NCBI GenBank assembly: GCA_003490025.1
Contig: DNJC01000076.1
Location: forward strand, 1-64,000
Length of the DNA: 64,000 nt
Source of the DNA: Geobacter sp.
GTDB taxonomy: Bacteria; Desulfobacterota; Desulfuromonadia; Geobacterales; Geobacteraceae
Reading direction: 5' to 3'
The notes under the pieces were generated by a model. That model searched no databases. It saw nothing but the letters and a program-made list of their open reading frames with translations, and had not been told where the DNA came from. Each line of letters starts with the position of its first letter. Position 1 is the stretch's first letter. This document shows, piece by piece, positions 8,308-17,529 of the stretch. The position numbers and the translations under genes are program-made.

Positions 8308-10209
8308 CTAGCGAATCCTGTTCAGCCTCTGCTGGTAGAGGTAGTCCTCTCCCTGGTAGTAGGCGAGCATGTCGGTCAGGAGCGCGTCGGTCACCGGCTC
8401 TTTCTTCGCGTCTCCGCTCTTTCGGTCCACCTTGTACTGCGCCGCGTACTGGCGCGGGCCGAGCACCAGCAGCTCGTTCTCCGTCAGGTACCCGAGCTTC
8501 TGGTAGGTCGAGATGAAGGCGCGCCCGGGCTGGCCTGAGTCCTTCAGGATGTCCCGCCCGATAAAGTCGCTCCGGTAGCTCATGTTCATCAGGCCGAGCA
8601 CGGTGGGGGCGACGTCGATCTGGCTGGTCATCCGTTCCACGCGCCCCGGTTTTACGTGTGCCGGCGAGTAGACCAGCATCGGTATCTCGTACTTCTTCAC
8701 GGGGATGTCGGTCTTGCCGGCGCTCCCGGCGCAGTGGTCGGCAATGAAGACGAAGATGGTGTCCTTGAACCACGGCTGGCTGCTCGCCTCGGCGATGAAC
8801 CTCCCGATGGCGTAGTCGGCGTACTTCACCCCCCCGTTCCTGCCGCTCTTCACGGGGATGTCGATCCTCCCCGCCGGGTAGGTGAAGGGGCGGTGGTTCG
8901 ATGTGGTCATCACCATCGAGAAGAACGGTTTCTTCTCGGCGTAGGACTTGCTCCCCTCCTTGATGACCTTGCGGAACAGGTCCTCGTCGCAGACCCCCCA
9001 GATGTTGGAGAAGGTCACCTCCTGCTTCTCGAAGTCGGCCCGGTCCACGATGGAGTAGCCGTTCGCCGTGAAGAAGGCGTTCATGTTGTCGAAGTAGCCG
9101 TGCCCGGCGTAGATGTACTTGGACTGGTACCCCTTGGAGTTCAGGATCTCCCCCCACGAGCGGAACCCGCCGTTGTTCGGACGTTTCACGATGGAGGTGC
9201 CGGGAAGGGGCGGGATGGAGAGGGTGAGCGCCTCCAGCCCGCGCACCGTGCGGGTGCCGGTGGCGTACAGGTTGGTGAAGAGGAGCGACTGGGAGGCGAG
9301 CCGGTCCAGGTTGGGGGTCAGGTGCTCCTTGTTACCGAACACCCCGAGGTATTCGGCGCTCAGGCTCTCCTCGACGACGACGACCAGGTTCAGCCGCTTT
9401 TCCGTCCCCTCGCCGCGGATCTGTCTCGTCAACCGCTCGTCCTTCGGGTTCACGAAGCTGTTGTTCCTTTCGGCTACCAGGGTCCTCAGGCGCCCGTTCA
9501 CCTTGTCCTGCGGCAGCGTGCGGTAGAACCGGGTGAAGCTGAGCTCGTTGTTGACGAACGCGGCGAAAAGGTTGTAGACGCCGTTGCCAGCCAGCTCGTT
9601 CGCGAAGTTGTTGTACGAGACCGCGGACTGGGAGACGTTGACGACGCTGAAGGAGAGGAGAGCCGGGAGAAGGAGCAGGAGACCGGCGCGGTGATAGGCG
9701 CCGCCGAAGGTAAGCGCGGCTCCGCGCTCCAGCGGCTTTCTGAGCAGCCAGGACGCGGCGAGGGCGACGGCCGCGATGCCGGAGAAGATGGCCTTGAGCG
9801 GGTACGACTCGCGGATGTTGCCGATCACCTCCTGCGTGTAGACCAGGTAATCGACGGCGATGAAGTTGAACCGGGTGCCGAACTCGTCGAAGAAGAGGTA
9901 CTCGGCGCAGACGTCGAAGACCAGCACGGCGAGGAAGGTTGTGAACAGGGCGCGCAACACCCAGATGTGCCACCGGTGAGTCGCCAGGCGGCGCGGGACC
10001 AGGATCAGGTAGAGCGCCAGCGGCAGTATGGCGTAGGCGAGTGTGGCCAGGTCGAAATAGAACCCGGCGACGGCAGCCTTGACCAGGAGGTGGAATTTGA
10101 GCCCCGATCCGGCGGGGGTCATCCCCCAGAGCATGATGCGGATGGCGGCGGAAACGGTCAGGAAGGTGCAGGAAACAAAGGCGATAAGCCCGGGGCGGCG
10201 CTGCGGCAT
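8308..10209 (-). CDS. LtaS/EptA-like sulfatase-fold membrane transferase
   Basis: A 633-residue protein with about five N-terminal transmembrane helices (within residues 10-200) and a periplasmic alkaline-phosphatase-superfamily domain (from about 275). Metal and catalytic signatures include VVVEESLSAEYLG, the likely Thr nucleophile region YATGTRTVRGLEA and FIADHCAGS. The family includes lipoteichoic acid synthases and phosphoglycerol or phosphoethanolamine transferases. In a Gram-negative setting modification of lipid A, LPS core or glucans is more likely than teichoic acid, but the donor cannot be told from sequence. The start is ATG 10209 with GGAG 9 nt upstream. A CusR-box-like palindrome lies 85 bp before it. 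Confidence 0.85.
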   Translation of the reverse strand: MPQRRPGLIAFVSCTFLTVSAAIRIMLWGMTPAGSGLKFHLLVKAAVAGFYFDLATLAYAILPLALYLILVPRRLATHRWHIWVLRALFTTFLAVLVFDVCAEYLFFDEFGTRFNFIAVDYLVYTQEVIGNIRESYPLKAIFSGIAAVALAASWLLRKPLERGAALTFGGAYHRAGLLLLLPALLSFSVVNVSQSAVSYNNFANELAGNGVYNLFAAFVNNELSFTRFYRTLPQDKVNGRLRTLVAERNNSFVNPKDERLTRQIRGEGTEKRLNLVVVVEESLSAEYLGVFGNKEHLTPNLDRLASQSLLFTNLYATGTRTVRGLEALTLSIPPLPGTSIVKRPNNGGFRSWGEILNSKGYQSKYIYAGHGYFDNMNAFFTANGYSIVDRADFEKQEVTFSNIWGVCDEDLFRKVIKEGSKSYAEKKPFFSMVMTTSNHRPFTYPAGRIDIPVKSGRNGGVKYADYAIGRFIAEASSQPWFKDTIFVFIADHCAGSAGKTDIPVKKYEIPMLVYSPAHVKPGRVERMTSQIDVAPTVLGLMNMSYRSDFIGRDILKDSGQPGRAFISTYQKLGYLTENELLVLGPRQYAAQYKVDRKSGDAKKEPVTDALLTDMLAYYQGEDYLYQQRLNRIR

Positions 10210-10293
10210 GGACAATTACTCCGTAGTTCGGGTGTTTGGATTTCTGCGACACCTGAAGATACGGTAAACAGTCTTGCCGAAAGATTGCAGGGA

Positions 10294-10311
10294 GATGACA
10301 TTTTTGTCATC
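10294..10311. promoter_or_regulatory. CusR/CopR-box-like palindrome
   Basis: GATGACATTTTTGTCATC is a perfect 7-bp inverted repeat with a 4-nt centre. It has the half-sites and spacing (ATGACA-N4-TGTCAT) of the operator known for CusR/CopR-type heavy-metal response regulators. It stands between the 3' end of the CusS-like kinase gene and the start of the sulfatase-family gene, so it most likely controls the latter and the PAP2 gene. A rho-independent terminator is less likely because the short stem is not GC-rich. Confidence 0.65.
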
Positions 10312-10337
10312 CAGGGAAAAACCTCACCTCACCGCCG

Positions 10338-11762
10338 CTACGCCGACTCCGGATACGCACCGGGCGGGGGAAACAGGAGCGTCACCACCGTCCCCTCGCC
10401 CGGGGTGCTCGCGACGGAGACGGTCCCGCCGTGAAGCGACATGATGGAGCGGACGATGGCAAGGCCAAGGCCGCTACCCTGGTTGTACATCAGGCGGGCC
10501 TGCGGGGAGCGGTAGAACCGGTCGAAGAGGAGCGGCAGCTCTGCGGAAACCACCCCGATGCCGTTATCCGCGATGGCGATCTCCAGCCAGCCGTCGTCGG
10601 CCGTCCCGAGGCGGACCTCGATAGTGCCGCCGCTCAGGGTGTAGTGCAGGGCGTTGGAGATGATGTTGCCGACGGCGCGCTGGAACAGCCTCGGATCGAC
10701 GCTGATGCTCCCGCTTCCCTCAACGGAGATGTCTATCTGCTGCTCGTCGGCCACGTTCTGGTAGTACTCCACCAGCGTTTCGATCTCCTGCCTCGCGTCG
10801 ATGAGCTGGGGGAGATGGCCGCGGTCCGGCCGCGCCAGGAAGAGGATGTCGCCGACCATCCTGGAGAGCCTTTCGTACTCCTCGATGCTCGACTCGATGA
10901 TCCGGCGGTACTCCTCGTCGGAACGCGCCCGGGACAGGGCGACTTCCGCCTCGCCGCGCAGGTTGTTGATCGGCGTGCGGAGTTCGTGCGCGAGGTTCGC
11001 CGAAAACTCGGAGAGGCGCGCGAACGATCCCTCCAGCCTTCCCAGCATGGCGTCCAGGGCTATCGTCAACTGGTCCAGCTCCTTGGGCCAGCTCTCCGTC
11101 CTGATCCGCTGGTGCAGGTCCGCCTCCGTGATCTCCGCCACCGTTGCCGCCATCGCCTTCAGCGGGCGCAGCCCTCTCCTGGTGATGAAGATCCCGAGAC
11201 CCGTCGCCAGCAGCAGGCCGACCGCGACGGCGATGCCGGTCCGGAGCAGGTACTTCGACATCAGTTCGTCCTCGTCCGTGACGTCGAGAGCCACCTGCAA
11301 GAGCCGGTAGTGCGGGTTGCCGTGCGCCTCGGCCCAGGCCGAGTTGAGAAGGTACTGCCGGTTGTCGGCGCTGCGGTATTTGGCGCCGTGCCCGATCTTC
11401 TGGTCCGCCGTCACCGCCGGCGGGAAGAGCCCGACCTCGAGCTGGGCCATGCCGTGAGATTCCAGCACCATGTGCCCCTCCTCGTCCTGCACCCGGACCA
11501 GATGTCTCGTCGGCTGTCCCGTGTCGACCGAGGAAATCTGTTCCTTCAGCGCGTCCGGGTGGCGCGCTACGAGGGTGCGCAGCGTGGCGATCCGGTCCAC
11601 CAGGAAGTCGTTGTCTTCGTAGTCGAGGTCGTCGGAGAGGGCTCTGAACTGGAACCAGTTGGTGCAGAACAGGATCAGCAGCGTGGTGACGATGTAGAAC
11701 GCCACCAGGCGGGTGGTTATCGACCCCGCCGTTGGGGCGTCAGGCTTTGTCGTCGAGGACAT
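10338..11762 (-). CDS. CusS-like heavy-metal-type sensor histidine kinase
   Basis: A 474-residue membrane kinase. TM1 is at about 19-39, a periplasmic sensor of about 130 residues follows, TM2 is at about 171-191 (GIAVAVGLLLATGLGIFIT), then HAMP, HisKA with NLAHELRTPINNLRGEAEV and HATPase_c with NIISNALHYT, IADNGIGV and GSGLGLAIVRSIMSLHGG. This layout and sequence pattern match the CusS/PcoS/CopS group. Its start overlaps the response regulator gene by 23 bp. I do not see a Cys/Met-rich metal site in the periplasmic part, so the actual signal may not be copper. Confidence 0.88.
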   Translation of the reverse strand: MSSTTKPDAPTAGSITTRLVAFYIVTTLLILFCTNWFQFRALSDDLDYEDNDFLVDRIATLRTLVARHPDALKEQISSVDTGQPTRHLVRVQDEEGHMVLESHGMAQLEVGLFPPAVTADQKIGHGAKYRSADNRQYLLNSAWAEAHGNPHYRLLQVALDVTDEDELMSKYLLRTGIAVAVGLLLATGLGIFITRRGLRPLKAMAATVAEITEADLHQRIRTESWPKELDQLTIALDAMLGRLEGSFARLSEFSANLAHELRTPINNLRGEAEVALSRARSDEEYRRIIESSIEEYERLSRMVGDILFLARPDRGHLPQLIDARQEIETLVEYYQNVADEQQIDISVEGSGSISVDPRLFQRAVGNIISNALHYTLSGGTIEVRLGTADDGWLEIAIADNGIGVVSAELPLLFDRFYRSPQARLMYNQGSGLGLAIVRSIMSLHGGTVSVASTPGEGTVVTLLFPPPGAYPESA

Positions 11763-12414
11763 AGCCCACCCCCCTGATGGTGTGTATGACTTTGAACGGG
11801 AATGGGTCGTCCACCTTTTTCCTCAGCCTCCGGATGGCAACATCCACCACGTTCGTGTCGCTGTCGAAGTTGATCCCCCATACCTGCTCGGAGATGGTGG
11901 TGCGGCTCAATACCTCGCCCCGGCGGCGCAGCATGAGCGCGAGGAGCTGGAACTCCTTGACGGTGAGGTCGAGGGAGACACTGCCGCGCCGGGCCTTGTG
12001 CCGGACCAGGTCAAGTTCGAGATCCCCGATCCTCATCACCTCGGGCTGCTGCAGGGGGTGCCTGCGCAGGATGATCCGGATTCGGGCCAGCAGCTCGGAG
12101 AAAGAGTACGGTTTCACCAGGTAGTCGTCCGCGCCCAGTTCCAGCCCGTGGACCCGGTCGTGCACCGCGTCGCGCGCCGACAGGAAGATGACCGGCACGT
12201 CGTTCCCCCCGTCGCGCAGTTCCTTGATGATGGACCACCCTCCCCTGATGGGGAGCATCACGTCGAGGATGATGAGGCTGTAGGCCTCGGTAGTCGCCAG
12301 GTGCAGGCCGTCCTCGCCGTCGTTGGCGATGTCGACGCTGAAGCCGTTTTCCATCAGCCCCTTTTTGAGGTAATTGGCAGCTTTTTGCTCGTCTTCAATG
12401 ATCAGGATACGCAT
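11740..12414 (-). CDS. CusR-like OmpR-family response regulator
   Basis: A 224-residue regulator with a receiver domain (acidic EDE near residue 7, phosphoacceptor in LIILDVMLP near 51, VIFLSARDA, Lys in YLVKPYSF near 101) and an OmpR-type winged-helix domain (about 128-220, ending FKVIHTIRGVGYVLDD). It is the first gene of the regulator-kinase pair. The recognition palindrome upstream of the sulfatase/PAP2 genes fits the family's known operator, so those genes are its best predicted targets. No comparable palindrome was seen upstream of this gene itself. Confidence 0.9.
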   Translation of the reverse strand: MRILIIEDEQKAANYLKKGLMENGFSVDIANDGEDGLHLATTEAYSLIILDVMLPIRGGWSIIKELRDGGNDVPVIFLSARDAVHDRVHGLELGADDYLVKPYSFSELLARIRIILRRHPLQQPEVMRIGDLELDLVRHKARRGSVSLDLTVKEFQLLALMLRRRGEVLSRTTISEQVWGINFDSDTNVVDVAIRRLRKKVDDPFPFKVIHTIRGVGYVLDDKA

Positions 12415-12918
12415 CGGACTCCGCCTGTCTCCCTCATGAGTTTTCCGGTCGAGTATATCTCATTGGTCATCCAAGCGCGACAGCTTTAAATACTTACCCG
12501 TAGCAAACCTCTTCCGCTGTACGTCCCTACCCCTTCAAGGGGGAGGCCAGGAGGGGGATTGTCCTTGAAGGGGAGGGGGAGATTTTTATAGCGGAAGATC
12601 GTCGCTGGTCAGGGAGAGGTGCCTCCGGAGTCGGTTGTGGATGTATCGCTTCGTGACATGGAGCAGCTTTGCCATCGGGTGCCGCCTCACAGATTCTTTG
12701 ACTCAATGAGTCCTTAAAAAACTATCATGGCTTATCATTCAGGTCATCCGTTTTCTCTCTTTGCCGGCCTCTTTGAAGATAGTGAGAACTCTCGTGGTAG
12801 CCATAGCCTGCAGTAATATTGCAGATAACCACCCTTGGCTGTTTTTATCTATTGTACCCGTCGTTTTTGAGTTATTATTTCTCGATCACCCAACATCGGG
12901 GATGAGAAAGGAGAAATC
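12415..12918. other. Divergent intergenic region, no gene recognised
   Basis: This 504-bp region separates the minus-strand regulator from the plus-strand lipoprotein. Apart from the palindromic element at 12511-12597 and an AT-rich stretch at about 12700-12890 that could hold the lipoprotein promoter, I see no gene, RNA or operator. Confidence 0.5.
12511..12597. repeat. Palindromic MITE-like element with C-rich/G-rich core
   Basis: The ends CTTCCGCTGTA and TATAGCGGAAG are complementary (10 of 11 bases). Inside are two pyrimidine/purine palindromes of the form CCCCTTCAAGGGGGAGG and CCTTGAAGGGGAGGGGG. The left 50 bp recur almost unchanged at 18147-18196. Confidence 0.7.
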
Positions 12919-13698
12919 GTGGCATTGAGAGCTTTGCCTTTGCTGATGATCTTCGCCCTGCTTTGCGTCGGCTGCTCCGAATCCGATACCGGCAAAAGTG
13001 CCAGGAACGATGCGACTCCAGCCACTCCAGCCGCAGTATCCGTTACCAAGGGAGCTTCGGACGGCACCGCCATCGAGCTTACCCCCTCTCCCGAGGGTTT
13101 TCCTCTCGGCCTGTCAGTCTCTCAGGGATTCGCCCTCAATCTCTTCGAAACGCCCAGCCCCAGCCAGGGGTTCAAGAAATTCCCCGCCGAAACAGGTTCC
13201 AAGCGGTACTTCGACGAATTCACCATCGCCGGCAATAAGCACCTGGTCATAACCGAGGAGTCCAGTCCCCCCAGATTCTATTTCGACGAGAACCACAACG
13301 GAGACCTCACCGATGACCGGCCGCCGTCCGAGGGTGAAAAGGCCGCATCACTTCTCCCCAACTTTTACTCCATCCTGATCCGCTACGACGAGGAGAAGGT
13401 CGTCGCGCCGTATCGACTCTGGGTCTTCGGCAGCAACATGGGCGGGGTCCGCTTCTATCCGGCATGTCACTGGGTGGGCATCCTGACCGTCAACGGCACG
13501 GGATACCAGGTAGTGGCGTTTGACGGCAACTGCGATGGCGACTATTCGAACGACCCGGTGGTCATCGACGTCAACCACAACGGTAAGGCGGAAGATGACG
13601 AGAAGCTCACAGCAGGCGCCAGCATCACCATCGAAGGACAACAGGTGAAGCTTCTTTCCATGTCGCGCAGCGGGCTTACGGTCCGTTTCAAACTGTGA
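12919..13698 (+). CDS. Lipoprotein with calcium-loop-like Asp-rich motifs
   Basis: A 259-residue predicted lipoprotein. It starts at GTG 12919 with AAAGGAG upstream and has a signal peptide ending in LLCVGC, with Cys near residue 20 as lipidation site. Asp/Asn-rich loops resemble EF-hand or thrombospondin-type calcium loops: DENHNGDLTDD near 120, DGNCDGDYSND near 200 and DVNHNGKAEDDE near 213. This suggests a calcium-stabilised extracytoplasmic beta-rich protein. I do not recognise a named family. The following zinc-ribbon membrane protein starts 28 bp downstream, so the two are probably one transcript. Confidence 0.75.
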   Translation: MALRALPLLMIFALLCVGCSESDTGKSARNDATPATPAAVSVTKGASDGTAIELTPSPEGFPLGLSVSQGFALNLFETPSPSQGFKKFPAETGSKRYFDEFTIAGNKHLVITEESSPPRFYFDENHNGDLTDDRPPSEGEKAASLLPNFYSILIRYDEEKVVAPYRLWVFGSNMGGVRFYPACHWVGILTVNGTGYQVVAFDGNCDGDYSNDPVVIDVNHNGKAEDDEKLTAGASITIEGQQVKLLSMSRSGLTVRFKL

Positions 13699-13726
13699 AC
13701 CGAGCCAGGCTCGCCGGGAGAATCAC

Positions 13727-15451
13727 ATGAAAATGCTGACCATTTCCTGCCCCTCTTGCGGACTGTCCCGCCAGATGCCTGAAGACCGGGTGCCGGACGG
13801 AGACCGAAAGGTTACCTGCCCGCAGTGCAAGTCCGTCTTCACTTTCAACAAGACGACGGACTCTCCTCCCAAGACCTCCGCCGCTCATGAACCTGCCTCT
13901 TCCCTGGACGGGCGACAGTCGGACTCTCTGCAATCGCCGCCGCCTCAACCTCAACCTCAACCTCAACCTCAACCTCAACCTCAACCTCAACCTCAACCTC
14001 AACCTCAACCTCAACCTCAACCTCAACCTCAACCTCAACCTCAACCTCCGCCGCCGCGTTCGCCGCTCATTAACCCATACGCCCCGCCGGGGGCGAGGGG
14101 AACGAAGCCGGCATCACCCCGGGCGCTGACCGACGTGGTGGACCTCTTTAAAGAGAGCTGGGACGTTTTCCAGCGCAGATTCTCCACCTTGATCGGACTG
14201 TTCCTGCTGAGCGTGCTCGCTTTCGTCGGTCCGGGGGGTGCTGCGGTCGCGCTAGGGATGGTCGTCGGCATGGTGGCAGGAAAAGTTGTCATGGTGGCGA
14301 TCGGGATGGCCGGGATGGTGGCAAGCATCTATCTCGGATTCCGCTGCCTTGCCGGCTTTCTGCACGCGGTTGCCGATGAGGGCCTTTGCCTGAAAGACGC
14401 TCTCGGGCGCGGAAAAGGTATGGTCCTCCCGCTGGCGTGGGTCGGCTTGCTGACCGGCTTCGTCATTTCCGGCGGTTTCATGCTTCTCGTCATCCCGGGT
14501 ATCGTCTTCATGGTCTGGTTCTGCTTTGCGCAGTTCGTGCTGGTATGTGAGGATTCTCGCGGCATGGACGCGTTGCTGAAGAGCAAGGAGTACATACGAG
14601 GGGAGTGGTTCAACGTCGCCCTTAGGCTGTTGCTGGTCTGGGCAGCCTCGCTGCTGGTCGGAGCTATACCTTTGGCAGGGCCGATCCTCAGCATCGTCTT
14701 TCTCCCCTACTTGACGATCTTCCATTACCTGATCTACCGCGATCTGCGTGAGATAAAAGGTGACGTTCCGTTTGCCTGCGGCATATCGGACAAGGTGAAA
14801 TGGCCGGGGGCGGCGCTCGTCGGTTACCTGGTTTTTCCGGTGGTGCTCTTCTCGATTCTGGGTGCCTCCATTTTGGGGGCCCTCGGGCCGATCGCACAAC
14901 TGGCATCGAAGGAGGGCATCACCCTGCAACCTGCCGCTCCTGCACCAAAAGCGGCTCCCGACCAACAGGGGTACAGGGTGATAACCTTCCCGCAGCAGGC
15001 GCCTGCCGCGCCAGGAACGACTGCGCCAGGAACGACCGAGGCTGGAACGACTGCAGCAGGAGGCGCAGCCGTGTCCCCGTCACCCGCCTCGCAAGGAGTC
15101 CCGGCACAGCCGCAGGCTTCGGGCGATGAGGAACCCAAAGACGTCAGCATCTTCATCTATGCGGCGAACTACACCGGAACAGTAAGGGCCAACGGCGCCG
15201 TCCTCAAAGAGTTGGAAGGGAAGCCGGACGTGCAGTACAACTACAACATGTTCGGACGCTCGCTTCGCTACGGACCAAACCAGATCGAAGTGAACTACGC
15301 CGAGCTCCCTTCCCATCAGCAGTCACTGTTGAGCGTGCATATCAAAATTTCGCGTCATCGGCAGGGGAAGGAACGTGAGATCCTGGGGGAGTGGAAAATC
15401 GACGAGAAGGGAAGCGGGACCAAGAATTTCACCCTCGATATACCACGGTAG
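13727..15451 (+). CDS. Zinc-ribbon membrane protein with (Pro-Gln)17 linker
   Basis: A 574-residue protein in three parts. The N terminus is an MJ0042-type zinc ribbon (CPSCGLSRQMP near residue 8 and CPQCKSVFTF near 31). Then comes a Pro-Gln repeat of 17 units (about 73-106), encoded by 17 perfect CCTCAA hexamers. A membrane domain follows (about 145-390) with several Gly/Val/Ala-rich helices, and then a Pro/Ala/Thr-rich linker and a C-terminal soluble domain (about 475-574). Zinc ribbon plus membrane domain is common in uncharacterised delta-proteobacterial proteins. Function is unknown. Confidence 0.78.
   Translation: MKMLTISCPSCGLSRQMPEDRVPDGDRKVTCPQCKSVFTFNKTTDSPPKTSAAHEPASSLDGRQSDSLQSPPPQPQPQPQPQPQPQPQPQPQPQPQPQPQPQPQPQPPPPRSPLINPYAPPGARGTKPASPRALTDVVDLFKESWDVFQRRFSTLIGLFLLSVLAFVGPGGAAVALGMVVGMVAGKVVMVAIGMAGMVASIYLGFRCLAGFLHAVADEGLCLKDALGRGKGMVLPLAWVGLLTGFVISGGFMLLVIPGIVFMVWFCFAQFVLVCEDSRGMDALLKSKEYIRGEWFNVALRLLLVWAASLLVGAIPLAGPILSIVFLPYLTIFHYLIYRDLREIKGDVPFACGISDKVKWPGAALVGYLVFPVVLFSILGASILGALGPIAQLASKEGITLQPAAPAPKAAPDQQGYRVITFPQQAPAAPGTTAPGTTEAGTTAAGGAAVSPSPASQGVPAQPQASGDEEPKDVSIFIYAANYTGTVRANGAVLKELEGKPDVQYNYNMFGRSLRYGPNQIEVNYAELPSHQQSLLSVHIKISRHRQGKEREILGEWKIDEKGSGTKNFTLDIPR
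13943..14044 (+). repeat. Hexanucleotide tandem repeat, 17 x CCTCAA
   Basis: Seventeen identical copies of CCTCAA encode (Pro-Gln)17 within the zinc-ribbon membrane protein. Because the unit is two codons, copy changes alter linker length without breaking the frame. The identity of every copy suggests recent slippage. Confidence 0.97.
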
Positions 15452-15471
15452 GCGGACTTCGAAAGGGGATG

Positions 15472-15526
15472 CCGGATCTGCATGATCCGGAAAAACAGGG
15501 AGCCGGCATTGAGCCGGCTCCCTGTT
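15472..15526. terminator. Bidirectional terminator region between convergent genes
   Basis: Two hairpins lie between the convergent zinc-ribbon protein and the chemotaxis receptor. The first is CCGGATC-TGCAT-GATCCGG (15472-15490). The second, at 15494-15526, has a 14-bp stem (AACAGGGAGCCGGC and its complement) with a 5-nt loop, preceded by a run of A and followed by TTTAAA. It would work in both directions. Confidence 0.85.
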
Positions 15527-15529
15527 CGT

Positions 15530-17152
15530 TTAAAGGCGGAACTGCCTGACCAGGCGTTGCAACTCCTCGGAGTTGGCGTGCAGCTGCGCCGCAGCTCCCG
15601 CCGATTCATGGGCACCCTGCGACGTCTGCTGCACTACCTGTGTTATCTGCACGATATTGCACGAAATCTCGCTCGTCGTAGCGGTCTGCTCCTCCGCGGC
15701 CGTGGCCACCTGGTGGATCTGCATCGCGACGTTGTTGATCTGTTCCAGGATTTCCTGCAGGGCTGCTCCCGATTTGGCAGCTTCGGCCGTGCCGGCTTCA
15801 ACCTGCTTTACCCCTTCCTCCATCGCAGTGACCGCACCCCTGGTCTCGCTCTGGATGGCCTTGATCATCTCCCCGATCTCCCGTGTCGCCCGGGTGGTCC
15901 GCTCGGCAAGGGCGCGGACTTCATCTGCCACGACTGCGAAACCACGCCCCTGCTCGCCCGCCCTGGCTGCCTCGATGGCGGCGTTCAGCGCCAGCAGGTT
16001 GGTCTGGTCGGCGATGTCCTCGATGGTGCCGATGATGGCCCCGATCTGGTCGCTGCGCGCCCCGAGGTTTTCCACCGTCCTCGATGACTCCTGCACCTTG
16101 TCCGCGATCTGCCCCATCACCCTGACCGTTCTCTCGACCACCGCCGCGCCGTTTTGTGCCGTCTCGGAGGCCTGCCGCGCCCCTTCCGCCGCCATCTGAC
16201 AGTTCTGTGCAATGTCGGAAGATGTGGCGGACATCTCTTCTCCCGCCGTGGCGACGGTGCCCGCCTGAGAGGCGACCTCCTCGGCCCCGGTGGCGATCTG
16301 ATCGGAGGTGGCGTGCAACTGGTTCGAGGCGGAGGCCACCTGGGTCGACGTGTCCGCCACCTGCCCTATGATCGTTCGGAGGTTCGCGGTCATCTTCATA
16401 AGGGCTGCCATGAGCTCGCCGGTCTCGTCGCTGGAGTTCACCTTGATGTCGACCGTCAGGTCTCCCGCGCCGATCGCGTTGGCGACGGAAACCGCCTCCT
16501 GGAGCGGCGAGGTGATCATCCTGGTCATGAATATGCCGCAGCCAAAGGCAGTCAGCGCGCCTGCGACGACCAGGATTATCATCAGCGTGGAGGCCGAGTT
16601 GGCCGTAGCCGTGTTATGGTCCGAGGTCAGTTTCGCCTGCTTTTCCAGCGAGTCGATGATCATGTCGATGGTGTGCATCTCGTGAGCCGCCGCCTTCCTG
16701 AGGTCGCCTTGTAGAAGCGCCAGCGCCTCATCCCCTTTGCCGCTCTTCACCAGTTCCTGCACCTTGTCGATATCGCCGCCGTAAACCTTGCGCGCTTCCT
16801 TGAAATCGGTAAGGAGTTTACGTGCTTCCTCGCTCGAGATTGATTTTTCCAGCTTTTCGACTCGGCTGCGGATCTCCTGGCGGAGCTTGCTGATGCTCTC
16901 CATCGCTGCTTGCCTTTCCTTATCTTCCTTTGCCTCGACCAGATTGCGCAGATCAACGCCCACCTCTTGAAAGTGAATGGAGATCTGTGCCAGTCCGGCG
17001 AGAGGCACGGCCATTTTCTCATATAGGGCCGTATCTGCATCGTCCACTTCGTGTATCTTCCTTACACCGACAGTGCCCACTATGGCGCTGATCAAGGCAA
17101 TGAGTATGAACGCCGACAGCAACTTGGTCCCAACCTTGAAGTTGTTGAACAT
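15530..17152 (-). CDS. Methyl-accepting chemotaxis protein (4HB-HAMP-MA)
   Basis: A 540-residue chemoreceptor. TM1 is at about 12-32, the periplasmic four-helix-bundle sensor at about 35-190, TM2 at about 191-213 (LMIILVVAGALTAFGCGIF), HAMP at about 214-268 and the signalling domain to the end. The conserved hairpin tip is present: IEDIADQTNLLALNAAIEAA and GRGFAVVADEVRALAERT. GGAGGG precedes the ATG by 3 nt. It should signal through CheW/CheA to motility or another chemosensory pathway; none of those genes is in the window. The ligand is unknown. Confidence 0.93.
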   Translation of the reverse strand: MFNNFKVGTKLLSAFILIALISAIVGTVGVRKIHEVDDADTALYEKMAVPLAGLAQISIHFQEVGVDLRNLVEAKEDKERQAAMESISKLRQEIRSRVEKLEKSISSEEARKLLTDFKEARKVYGGDIDKVQELVKSGKGDEALALLQGDLRKAAAHEMHTIDMIIDSLEKQAKLTSDHNTATANSASTLMIILVVAGALTAFGCGIFMTRMITSPLQEAVSVANAIGAGDLTVDIKVNSSDETGELMAALMKMTANLRTIIGQVADTSTQVASASNQLHATSDQIATGAEEVASQAGTVATAGEEMSATSSDIAQNCQMAAEGARQASETAQNGAAVVERTVRVMGQIADKVQESSRTVENLGARSDQIGAIIGTIEDIADQTNLLALNAAIEAARAGEQGRGFAVVADEVRALAERTTRATREIGEMIKAIQSETRGAVTAMEEGVKQVEAGTAEAAKSGAALQEILEQINNVAMQIHQVATAAEEQTATTSEISCNIVQITQVVQQTSQGAHESAGAAAQLHANSEELQRLVRQFRL

Positions 17153-17529
17153 GTACCCTCCGTTTTCCTAATAGGGATATGCTTGGTCTCATCGGTACTG
17201 TTATTGACAACTTGAGGTAGAGAGTCTTTTCTCCCTTGCCGCTTCGATAACTCCTACTGTACTTGGCGTCGAGACAGTACGGCTTGCGGGCGGATCAATC
17301 GAGTGGCTGCGGCAGTAAAAAGTTGGTCGATACGTTCATGAGCCGTAGCGGCCAGGTCCAGGGGACGTCAAAGGTATGAGGTCGCCCCCGGAGTCGCCTA
17401 AGAAGCCGCTTTACGGGATAGGGGCGCTTTGCTTTTTTTATGGAGGCAACCTTGCATACGTCTTCTTTCATGACAAAATTCTAAAGTTACAAAGCCTTGG
17501 CGGTCCATTCGTTCATGAGGAGGGAAACC
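17153..17529. other. Divergent intergenic region, no gene recognised
   Basis: A 377-bp spacer between the receptor and the Cys-rich protein. It should contain promoters for both. I see no RNA gene, riboswitch fold or operator that I can support; a weak stem before the T-run at 17428-17440 is not convincing. Confidence 0.45.

Noticed and set aside
13688..14044. 118-codon minus-strand frame made of Arg-Leu repeats
   Set aside because: It is the antisense of the CCTCAA array and carries no independent signal.
17380..17470. Possible riboswitch or terminator before the Cys-rich protein
   Set aside because: The stem is weak and the sequence does not fit the c-di-GMP, cobalamin or other riboswitch cores I checked by eye. 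An Infernal/Rfam scan would settle it.
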